Shown in pieces: positions 1 to 5,689 of a stretch of 7,177 nucleotides of DNA. Every line of letters begins with the position of its first letter. The first letter of the stretch is position 1. Source of the stretch: Lachnospiraceae bacterium UBA1718 (GTDB taxonomy: Bacteria > Bacillota > Clostridia > Lachnospirales > Lachnospiraceae); contig DCIU01000140.1 of assembly GCA_002317245.1 (NCBI GenBank), positions 957 through 8,133 of the forward strand, written 5' to 3'. The notes under the pieces were generated by a model that was not told where the DNA came from, made no database searches, and saw only the letters and a program-made list of their open reading frames with translations. The position numbers and the translations under genes are program-made.

Positions 1-1371
1 GGTGATGGTACTACAACAGCAACAGTTCTTGCACAGGCAATGATCCATGAAGGAATCAAGAACCTTGCAGCAGGAGCAAACCCAATCGTACTCAGAAAGG
101 GTATGAAGAAGGCAACAGATACAGCAGTAGAAGCAATCGCAAAGATGAGCTCTAAGGTAAATGGTAAGGAGCATATCGCAAGAGTAGCAGCTATCTCAGC
201 TGGTGATGATGAAGTTGGACAGCTTGTAGCAGATGCTATGGAAAAGGTGTCTAATGACGGCGTAATCACAATCGAAGAGTCTAAGACAATGCAGACAGAA
301 CTCGACCTTGTAGAAGGTATGCAGTTTGACAGAGGATATATCTCAGCTTACATGGTAAGCGATACAGAGAAAATGGAAGCAGTACTTGATGATGCATTCA
401 TCCTTATCACAGATAAGAAGATCAGCAACATTCAGGATATCCTTCCAGTACTTGAGCAGATTGTAAAGGTGGGCGCTAAATTACTTATCGTAGCAGAAGA
501 TGTAGAAGGTGAAGCACTTACAACACTTATCGTTAACAAGCTTCGCGGAACCTTCAATGTAGTAGCAGTTAAGGCACCAGGCTATGGTGACAGAAGAAAG
601 GATATGCTCAAGGATATCGCTATTCTTACAGGCGGTACAGTTATATCAGAAGAACTTGGACTTGACCTCAAGGAAGCTACAATCGATATGCTTGGTAGAG
701 CAAAGTCAGTTAAGATCAATAAGGATACAACAGTAATCGTAGAAGGCGCTGGTGAGAAGGCTGAGATCGATGCAAGAGTTGGCCAGATCAAGCAGGCAAT
801 CGAGAATACAACATCAGACTTCGACAGAGAGAAGCTTCAGGAAAGACTTGCTAAGCTCGCTGGTGGTGTAGCAGTTATCCGTGTAGGTGCTGCAACAGAG
901 ACAGAGATGAAGGAAGCAAAGCTTCGTCTTGAGGATGCTCTTGCTGCAACACGTGCTGCAGTAGAAGAAGGTATAGTAGCAGGTGGTGGTTCAGCATATA
1001 TCCACGCTTCCAAGGAAGTTGCAAAGCTTGCTGATACACTTGAAGGAGATGAGAAGACAGGTGCTAACTTAGTACTTAAGGCACTTGAGGCTCCACTTTA
1101 TCACATCGCTAACAATGCAGGTCTTGAGGGATCAGTAATTGTTAACAAGGTTCGTGAATCAGAAGTAGGTACAGGCTTTGATGCATACAATGAGAAGTAT
1201 GTAGATATGGTAGCTGCAGGTATCCTTGATCCAGCAAAGGTATCAAGAAGCGCACTTCAGAATGCATGCTCAGTAGCATCAACACTTCTTACAACAGAGT
1301 CAGTTGTAGCCAACATCAAGGAAGACGTACCACCAATGCCAGCAGGCGGCGGAATGGGCGGTATGATGTAA
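1..1371 (+). CDS. groL: Chaperonin GroEL (60 kDa), 5'-truncated by window edge
   Basis: ATP-driven cytosolic chaperonin; with GroES it encloses and refolds non-native proteins in a double heptameric ring. The reading frame is open from base 1, so the gene enters from the left; 456 codons are present and about 85 N-terminal residues are missing compared with E. coli GroEL. The first residues, GDGTTTATVLA, are the nucleotide-binding loop containing the equivalent of metal-binding D87. The chaperonin signature AAVEEGIVAGGG lies at 955-990. The catalytic aspartate equivalent to E. coli D398 is codon 312 (934-936, in LEDALAATRAA). The apical domain lies between these, roughly codons 106-291. The C-terminus is a short Gly/Met tail, GGGMGGMM, typical of Firmicutes. 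groES and any CIRCE/HrcA operator would lie upstream, outside the window. Codon use is strongly biased (gca, gta, aca, cca, aag), as expected for an abundant protein. Identification is essentially certain. Confidence 0.98.
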   Translation, partial: GDGTTTATVLAQAMIHEGIKNLAAGANPIVLRKGMKKATDTAVEAIAKMSSKVNGKEHIARVAAISAGDDEVGQLVADAMEKVSNDGVITIEESKTMQTELDLVEGMQFDRGYISAYMVSDTEKMEAVLDDAFILITDKKISNIQDILPVLEQIVKVGAKLLIVAEDVEGEALTTLIVNKLRGTFNVVAVKAPGYGDRRKDMLKDIAILTGGTVISEELGLDLKEATIDMLGRAKSVKINKDTTVIVEGAGEKAEIDARVGQIKQAIENTTSDFDREKLQERLAKLAGGVAVIRVGAATETEMKEAKLRLEDALAATRAAVEEGIVAGGGSAYIHASKEVAKLADTLEGDEKTGANLVLKALEAPLYHIANNAGLEGSVIVNKVRESEVGTGFDAYNEKYVDMVAAGILDPAKVSRSALQNACSVASTLLTTESVVANIKEDVPPMPAGGGMGGMM

Positions 1372-1390
1372 TAAATAAAATGAACTGTTA

Positions 1391-1454
1391 GACCAGTCAT
1401 CGATAGTGAAGTGAACCCCGGTTTTGGGGCTCGCTTCAGAGATGGCTGGTTTTT
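1391..1454 (+). terminator. Intrinsic terminator of groL, two stacked stems
   Basis: The outer stem pairs ACCAGTCATC (1392-1401) with GATGGCTGGT (1441-1450), 10 bp with one G-T wobble. After a small internal loop, an inner stem pairs 1408-1419 with 1426-1437 (GAAG/CTTC, GA/TC, CCCC/GGGG, with one wobble and one mismatch) around the loop GGTTTT. A five-T run follows at 1450-1454. It begins 20 bases after the groL stop and separates groL from the next gene. Confidence 0.9.
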
Positions 1455-1519
1455 GCTTTATATGATATACTTATACTTGATAGTTGTTTGTTACTTTAAT
1501 TTGTGAGAGGGATAATTAG

Positions 1520-4309
1520 ATGAGTAAAAAAACTATATTGGGAAAGAATGCTGTTATTTGGATAGCTAGTATTATTATGGTGCTTTTGGCTGTATGCTTG
1601 CCAATTAGTTCTACTGGTGTTCAGGCCGCAACAACTGAGTCAGGCGCAGCGACAACGGGATCAGGTGCTAATACTGTAGAAGAGGAATGCGCGTGGTTTT
1701 ATTGGGATGCTGATCCAGAGACAGGCGTTTCAGGCTGGTATAAGTATGCAGAGGCTACTAATCCAGACAGTGTAAAGATGGATGGTTATCCTGTTCCTGC
1801 TCCGTACAGCTTTATAACCATCAAAACAGCTCCTGATGAGGAACTTGAGAATTGGTTGTCAAATCTTGATGGCAATTTGCAATGGATAGTTACAAACTTC
1901 TGGAACGGCAGCGTTGTGGTAGGAAATGCATCTAATGCCAATAGTCTTACACTTGATTGTCTTAATGCCTATAAAGGTGAAGTGACTTGCTATGGTAATG
2001 CGAAAACATTAAGAATCGGTGCCGATAAGGTAAAAGTAACAGGAAATGTACGAAATATATACGTTGGTGGACAATACTTCTGCGAAGGAGGCCAAGTAGT
2101 AATCAACGGAAATGTTGATGGAATGCACTTTTACAAAGAGAGTAAGACATCTGATAAGCAAACATATGGTTTTAACGGGGACATAGCGGTTCTTGGAACT
2201 GTTGCTAATGCCAATATCTACTCATATGAATACGATTCAGGTCTACAACTTGAGGCATGGAGTAAAAAATATACCGTATCAAATTGTGGTGAAGGACTTT
2301 TTAAGGTTACCAGAGGAGTATTTGACAGCAATGTACCACTGGTAGAATATGTGCCTGATACAGAGGCGGAATACCGCTACCAGTACCAGTGTAGCCGCTA
2401 CCCAGAAGACGATAAGACTCATTGGGTAAAACAAATCTATGATAAAAATACCAATGAATGTATACGAATGGATGATTGCACAATTGAAGATGTTACAGGG
2501 GATGCTACAATTATTGTATATAGTGTGGGCGCCGATGAGCCAGTTGTACTTGGCTTTGACTGTGATGATCTGACTTTGTATCTGGAGGGCAATTCGGACG
2601 AAGTAGGAAAAGTCACAGTTTATGGTGATGTAAAGCAGTTGAGAATAATGGGATATCGTGAGGCATGGGATCTCACAGTGGATGGCGATGTTCAGTTACT
2701 TAATATGAATTATTATTACAACGTAAATCATAACCTGAAGGTTTCGGGAACGGTTGGTTTTGGGTCTGTTTATAATAATGCAACAAATAAATATATCGGA
2801 TGTTTTAGAGATGGAACAGTAAAGGAGTACCTGAAGAACGGAAACTGGAACAAAAACCTGTTCATGAATACTGGGGCAGGTACATCTAATACACCTTCTT
2901 TTAATTTGGTTTCAGAAGCAGAAAAGAAAGAAGCTATGAGCTCGGAAGGAATCGGTGAAGAGACAGAGGTTAATGGTAAGACTTTAGTAAAGGATGCAGA
3001 AATATCTGTTACTGGAGTATCTTCAATCCCTGATGTCGACGGTTCCATGATTAATCGTTTCATTACAGATGAAAATGACAAGCTTGATGAAGAAAGTGTG
3101 CTTGTATCTGAAATAAATATAGATATATCTACATTCTACAAAGACAAGACAACTAATAAAATGAGTTCAACGGAAGGATATGGACAAGAAACGGTATCAG
3201 AAGTGGATAATGACCTGGAATTCACCTTGCTTTTGCCGGATAGTATATATGAAGATGGTGCAAACTATACAGTGGTAAGACAGCATATTAATGCTGACAG
3301 AACAATGTCGATTGATGTATTGGAAACACAACAGAATGGACAGAAGATAAGCTTTGCTTCTGATAAGTTCTCTACATTCATGATATTAAAAAGCGATGCA
3401 AAAGAAACTGATCTGGAGGCGCTGCTTGAAAACAGTCAGTCCAACATAGTGTACCAGTCTTTGCTGCTTGATGGCACTATAGGCGTGAAGTATTGCATCA
3501 ATCTGCCAGATGTGCTGGTTAATACAGATACAGCATATATCAAGATAAATGACAGCAAATATCCTATATCAGAAGCAAAGAAGGTGACAGACGGATATGT
3601 ATTTGTCTACTATGTCAATGCAAAAGAGATGTATGATGATATAGCAATATCTCTATATTATGACGACGATAATAGGCTGTCATTTAACAATGAAACAGCT
3701 GTAGATGGAATGTGCCACTGCTCAGTGAAGTCTTATCTTGATCAAACAAAGAAATCATCAGATGCAAAGATGGCAAAACTTGCAAAGGCAATGGATGTAT
3801 ATGGACAGTATTCACAGAAGTATTTTAACTACAACACTCAGTTGGTTAGCACGTTCGAAGCAGTAAATGAATACAATCTATCAGGATTTGCAGAAACAGA
3901 TAATGGTAATATGCCAGAGGGATTAACATATTATGGATCTTCATTGATGTTAAAGAGTGAGACATCAATCAGACACTATTATCATGTGAATAGCGGATAT
4001 GATATAGAGGATTATGTATTCGAAGTGAATGGACAAACGCTGACTCCTACATGCAGAACAGGCTTGTACTATATCGAAATCCCCAATATAGCAGCTGCTA
4101 TGCTGGGAAATAATGCTGTTACGAAGATAAGCAAAGGTGAAAACATATATGAATATAACTACAGCGCTTTATCTTACATGAACAAATGTAAAACAAAGTA
4201 CACTGCAGCGGAAGATATCTATAAACTTGCCAATGCAATGGCGTCGTACTATGATGCGGCAAAGTCGTATTTTGAAAGTCTGGATGAGGACGAGACACAG
4301 ATTCAATAA
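1520..4309 (+). CDS. Large secreted multidomain protein of unknown function
   Basis: I do not recognise a named gene. The ATG is preceded by AGAGGG (1506-1511) at 8-nt spacing. Residues 1-36 form a Sec signal peptide: KK start, hydrophobic stretch 12-27, likely cleavage after VQA at 36. Residues about 120-184 and 325-400 are two copies of one module with short beta-strand repeats: GEVTCYGNAKTLRIG at 153-167 aligns with GKVTVYGDVKQLRIM at 363-377, and VKVTGNVRNIYV with LTVDGDVQLLNM. This suggests a beta-solenoid or stacked beta-sheet. Residues about 540-625 contain a YTVVRQH ... ISFASDKFSTFMI unit. Residues 643-775 (SLLLDGTIGVKYCINLP ... YLDQTKKSSDAK ... YGQYSQKYFNYN) and 776-920 (SLMLKSETSIRHYYHV ... 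YYDAAKSYFES) form a two-part C-terminal region that I recall from many uncharacterised clostridial secreted proteins. There is no LPXTG motif, C-terminal membrane segment or SLH repeat, so cell retention is not evident. No catalytic motif was found. The protein is acidic. No convincing -35/-10 pair was found in 1455-1505. A surface or extracellular binding role is inference. Confidence 0.9.
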   Translation: MSKKTILGKNAVIWIASIIMVLLAVCLPISSTGVQAATTESGAATTGSGANTVEEECAWFYWDADPETGVSGWYKYAEATNPDSVKMDGYPVPAPYSFITIKTAPDEELENWLSNLDGNLQWIVTNFWNGSVVVGNASNANSLTLDCLNAYKGEVTCYGNAKTLRIGADKVKVTGNVRNIYVGGQYFCEGGQVVINGNVDGMHFYKESKTSDKQTYGFNGDIAVLGTVANANIYSYEYDSGLQLEAWSKKYTVSNCGEGLFKVTRGVFDSNVPLVEYVPDTEAEYRYQYQCSRYPEDDKTHWVKQIYDKNTNECIRMDDCTIEDVTGDATIIVYSVGADEPVVLGFDCDDLTLYLEGNSDEVGKVTVYGDVKQLRIMGYREAWDLTVDGDVQLLNMNYYYNVNHNLKVSGTVGFGSVYNNATNKYIGCFRDGTVKEYLKNGNWNKNLFMNTGAGTSNTPSFNLVSEAEKKEAMSSEGIGEETEVNGKTLVKDAEISVTGVSSIPDVDGSMINRFITDENDKLDEESVLVSEINIDISTFYKDKTTNKMSSTEGYGQETVSEVDNDLEFTLLLPDSIYEDGANYTVVRQHINADRTMSIDVLETQQNGQKISFASDKFSTFMILKSDAKETDLEALLENSQSNIVYQSLLLDGTIGVKYCINLPDVLVNTDTAYIKINDSKYPISEAKKVTDGYVFVYYVNAKEMYDDIAISLYYDDDNRLSFNNETAVDGMCHCSVKSYLDQTKKSSDAKMAKLAKAMDVYGQYSQKYFNYNTQLVSTFEAVNEYNLSGFAETDNGNMPEGLTYYGSSLMLKSETSIRHYYHVNSGYDIEDYVFEVNGQTLTPTCRTGLYYIEIPNIAAAMLGNNAVTKISKGENIYEYNYSALSYMNKCKTKYTAAEDIYKLANAMASYYDAAKSYFESLDEDETQIQ

Positions 4310-4336
4310 AGATAAATCTATATATGGAAATTATGC

Positions 4337-4365
4337 AAAGGACTAGAACAACATCTAGTCCTTTT
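4337..4365 (+). terminator. Intrinsic terminator of the large secreted protein gene
   Basis: A perfect 10-bp stem pairs AAAGGACTAG (4337-4346) with CTAGTCCTTT (4355-4364) around an 8-nt loop and ends in TTTT. It lies 27 bases after the stop codon. With A residues opposite the T run, it could act in both directions. Confidence 0.85.
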
Positions 4366-4377
4366 ATAATGTCAAAA

Positions 4378-4422
4378 TTGCATATAAAAAGGTTAATTTT
4401 GCATACAATATCTACAATATCT
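4378..4422 (+). repeat. Short direct repeats upstream of the candidate small RNA
   Basis: TTGCATA occurs at 4378-4384 and again at 4399-4405, exactly 21 bp apart, which puts both copies on the same helix face. Immediately after comes a perfect 9-bp tandem repeat, ACAATATCT at 4405-4413 and 4414-4422. The region is AT-rich, so chance is a real possibility, but the position just upstream of a promoter-like site is suggestive of regulator binding. Confidence 0.35.
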
Positions 4423-4429
4423 CAAACTA

Positions 4430-4438
4430 TGATAATAT
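4430..4438 (+). promoter_or_regulatory. Possible extended -10 element for the candidate small RNA
   Basis: TGATAATAT fits the extended -10 pattern TGnTAnnnT. No good -35 hexamer sits 16-18 bp upstream, so activity would depend on the extended element or on an activator. Transcription would start near 4445. The main support is that a structured stretch with a strong terminator follows directly. Confidence 0.35.
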
Positions 4439-4444
4439 ATTCTC

Positions 4445-4541
4445 AATCAAAGGAAGGGACTCATTAACGGGTGGTTAATAAATTCGTTCTTATGAGGTGC
4501 ATGGTGTCCTTTCGCTGAAAGGTGACCGTGCATCTTTTTTT
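4445..4541 (+). ncRNA. Candidate small structured RNA (unassigned)
   Basis: About 97 nt between the possible -10 site and a strong terminator carry no credible ORF. A 6-bp hairpin, ATTAAC (4463-4468) with GTTAAT (4474-4479) around GGGTG, sits at the 5' side. CTCAT (4460-4464) could instead close a larger stem with ATGAG (4492-4496). GGGAC (4456-4460) can pair with GTCC (4506-4509), inside the terminator's 5' arm, which would be an alternative fold. The next gene has its own promoter downstream of this terminator, which argues for a free-standing transcript rather than a leader. It matches no RNA class I know (not SRP RNA, 6S, or a common riboswitch core). It could also be an attenuated relic or only a stray terminator. 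Confidence 0.4.
4496..4541 (+). terminator. Strong intrinsic terminator in the intergenic region
   Basis: The lower stem pairs GGTGCATGGT (4496-4505) with ACCGTGCATC (4525-4534), 10 bp with two wobbles. A GT/TG internal loop follows, then CCTTTC (4508-4513) pairs with GAAAGG (4517-4522) around a 3-nt loop. Seven Ts follow at 4535-4541. It lies 187 bases beyond the previous gene, which already has its own terminator, so it probably ends a separate transcript. Confidence 0.85.
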
Positions 4542-4549
4542 ATGCGAAA

Positions 4550-4588
4550 TATACAAAAACATATGGAAATATATTGCCGATTTGTATA
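4550..4588. repeat. 8-bp inverted repeat upstream of a promoter
   Basis: TATACAAA (4550-4557) and TTTGTATA (4581-4588) are perfect inverted copies separated by 23 bp, ending 19 bp before the -35 hexamer of the following promoter. This could be a regulator-binding pair of half-sites. The sequence is AT-rich, so chance is possible. Apart from this repeat, nothing is seen in 4542-4607. Confidence 0.3.
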
Positions 4589-4607
4589 ACAGAGCGTGTG
4601 CAATTGC

Positions 4608-4637
4608 TTTACATAACTAGCCAAATTATGATAAAAT
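4608..4637 (+). promoter_or_regulatory. Extended -10 promoter of the Ig/coiled-coil protein gene
   Basis: TTTACA (4608-4613) is the -35 hexamer. After 18 bp comes TAAAAT (4632-4637), with TG at 4629-4630 giving the extended form TGATAAAAT. Transcription should begin near 4643-4645, which rules out the upstream in-frame GTG at 4641 as a start codon. Confidence 0.7.
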
Positions 4638-4650
4638 ATTGTGGATTATG

Positions 4651-4656
4651 AAAGGT
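4651..4656 (+). promoter_or_regulatory. Ribosome binding site that fixes the start at 4665
   Basis: AAAGGTGGAG at 4651-4660 contains AGGTGG, a good Shine-Dalgarno sequence about 6-8 nt before the ATG at 4665. With the promoter just upstream, it selects this ATG over the in-frame GTG at 4641, which has no ribosome binding site and overlaps the expected transcription start. Confidence 0.75.
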
Positions 4657-4664
4657 GGAGTATT

Positions 4665-5555
4665 ATGTCGAAGGGTAAAATACTGATAATACTTCTTATT
4701 ATAATAAATCTTGCACTAATAGTTACCTGCGGATACTTCTATCTGACCAAGGATAGACAGGCTCCAAAGATAGCTTTTTCGTCTAGCGATGTAGTATATA
4801 CACCGGGAATAGCTACAAGCGAGCTGACCAAGGGCGTAGGTGCAACAGATAAGAAGGACGGGGACATCTCCGATCGAATAGTAATAGAGAAGATTCTGGA
4901 AAATAAGGATAAAAATGTAGCTGTCGTATACTATGCAGCATGCGATTACGATGGTAATGTAGCCAAGGCATCTAGAGAATTCCCGGCTACCTATCCTCTG
5001 ACAAACGCGGAGATAGAAGCTCAGCAACAGGCTGAAGCAGAAGCAGCAGAACAGGCCAGACTTGAAGCAGAGGCACAGGCAGCTGCAGAAGAGCAGGCCA
5101 GACTTGAAGCAGAGGCACAGGCAGCTGCAGAAGAGCAGGCCAGATTAGAGGAAGAGGCTAAGGCTGAGGAAGCTAGAAAGGCTGAAGAGGCAAGAAAAGC
5201 AGAGGAAGCCAGAGCAGCCGAAGAGGCCAGAAAAGCCGAAGAAGCTAAGAAAAACAATAATAACAATACTCAGACATCAAATCAGTCTGATAAGAACAAA
5301 ACAGATGAGCACAGTCCAACAATCGCTCTTAGTAAGACAGAGTGTGAGATCAAGGTGGGTGGCAAGATACCATGGCCAGACCTGATAGCATCGCTTAAGG
5401 ATGATGAGGAAGGTTACAATGATCTCTATGACAATCTGGTGGCATCTGAATATGATAACCATACCCCAGGCAGATATCCTGTAACACTGTTTACCAAGGA
5501 TAAGAGGGGTAACAAATCCAATACAGTTACACTGTATGTGACTGTAACCAAGTAA
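4665..5555 (+). CDS. Membrane-anchored protein: Ig-like domain, Ala/Glu coiled coil, Ig-like domain
   Basis: Not a gene I can name. The product is 296 residues. Residues 5-27 are one very hydrophobic segment after a short positive start, most likely an uncleaved anchor with the rest outside the cell. C22 sits in a poor lipobox (IVTC), so a lipoprotein is less likely. Residues 33-107 resemble bacterial Ig/cadherin-like repeats: an APKI start, a DKKDGDIS turn, then YYAACDYDGNVAKASREF. Residues 115-196 are a charged Ala/Glu/Gln/Arg coiled coil, TolA-like in composition, made of 14-residue and 6-residue repeats. A polar Asn/Thr/Ser/Lys linker (197-215) leads to a second Ig-like domain at 216-296 (SPTIALSKTECEIKVGG ... 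PGRYPVTLFTKDKRGNKSNTVTLYVTVTK). The coiled coil would hold the distal Ig domain away from the membrane, as in surface stalk proteins. A role in adhesion, wall spanning or envelope spacing is inference. It has its own promoter; only a hairpin without a T-run follows it. Confidence 0.9.
   Translation: MSKGKILIILLIIINLALIVTCGYFYLTKDRQAPKIAFSSSDVVYTPGIATSELTKGVGATDKKDGDISDRIVIEKILENKDKNVAVVYYAACDYDGNVAKASREFPATYPLTNAEIEAQQQAEAEAAEQARLEAEAQAAAEEQARLEAEAQAAAEEQARLEEEAKAEEARKAEEARKAEEARAAEEARKAEEAKKNNNNNTQTSNQSDKNKTDEHSPTIALSKTECEIKVGGKIPWPDLIASLKDDEEGYNDLYDNLVASEYDNHTPGRYPVTLFTKDKRGNKSNTVTLYVTVTK
5052..5144 (+). repeat. Perfect 42-bp tandem repeat in the coiled coil
   Basis: Bases 5052-5093 and 5094-5135 are identical 42-bp units encoding QARLEAEAQAAAEE, and the first 9 bases of a third unit (CAGGCCAGA) continue to 5144 before divergence. 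The unit is 14 residues (two heptads), so gain or loss of units keeps both the frame and the coiled-coil register. Confidence 0.95.
5160..5249 (+). repeat. Five imperfect 18-bp repeats encoding KAEEAR
   Basis: Five consecutive 18-bp units start at 5160, 5178, 5196, 5214 and 5232. They encode KAEEAR three times, then AAEEAR and KAEEAK. Most DNA differences are synonymous (GCT/GCA/GCC, GAA/GAG, AAG/AAA), so the peptide has been kept while the DNA has drifted. Confidence 0.9.
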
Positions 5556-5563
5556 CTAATTTG

Positions 5564-5588
5564 TATCCAGAGCTTCAATGCCTGGATA
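5564..5588 (+). other. Hairpin after the Ig/coiled-coil gene, no T-run
   Basis: TATCCAG (5564-5570) pairs with CTGGATA (5582-5588); past a bulged A, GC (5572-5573) pairs with GC (5580-5581), leaving a 6-nt loop. It starts 8 bases after the stop codon. No T tract follows, so it is at best a weak terminator or an mRNA 3'-end protector, and read-through into the next gene is possible. Confidence 0.5.
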
Positions 5589-5610
5589 ATAAATCACAAG
5601 ACAACAACTT

Positions 5611-5648
5611 GGTATTAAATCGGTATTAGCGTGGCAACACGATAATAT
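5611..5648 (+). promoter_or_regulatory. Direct repeats and possible -10 ahead of the small secreted protein gene
   Basis: GGTATTA occurs at 5611-5617 and 5622-5628, one 11-bp helical turn apart with a 4-bp spacer. A -10-like TAATAT lies at 5643-5648; a -35 at 17-bp spacing (5620-5625, TCGGTA) would be poor and would overlap the second repeat. This geometry is typical of sites for OmpR/PhoB-type response regulators that replace a weak -35. The regulator is unknown and the promoter assignment is tentative. Confidence 0.35.
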
Positions 5649-5669
5649 ATGCACTTCACAGACTATGAG

Positions 5670-5675
5670 AGGAGG
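5670..5675 (+). promoter_or_regulatory. Perfect AGGAGG with unusually long spacing
   Basis: AGGAGG (5670-5675) is followed by 14 nt before the ATG at 5690, longer than the usual 5-10 nt. No alternative in-frame start lies closer, and the encoded MKKFLALVLAG signal peptide confirms the ATG. Confidence 0.75.
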
Positions 5676-5689
5676 AACACACAAGCATT

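Noticed and set aside
1455..1505. Promoter for the 929-residue gene (TATACT at 1472-1477, TTGATA at 1477-1482)
   Set aside because: No pair of hexamers has acceptable spacing: TTGCTT-13-TATACT and TTGATA-12-TTTAAT are both too short. A promoter must exist but I cannot place it.
2770..3081. 103-residue open frame on the minus strand within the large gene
   Set aside because: Shadow of a well-supported + strand gene with no ribosome binding site or recognisable domain.
4492..4589. Tiny ORFs of 8 codons (from ATG 4492) and 15 codons (from ATG 4542)
   Set aside because: No ribosome binding site; the first lies inside the terminator stem and the second follows directly after its T-run.
4641..4664. 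GTG at 4641 as start of the Ig/coiled-coil gene (8 extra residues)
   Set aside because: It lies at or before the expected transcription start of the promoter at 4608-4637 and lacks a ribosome binding site; ATG 4665 has AGGTGG and begins directly at a membrane anchor.
5021..5266. 81-residue Ser/Ala-rich open frame on the minus strand
   Set aside because: Mirror image of the Ala/Glu coiled-coil repeats; low complexity and no credible start region.
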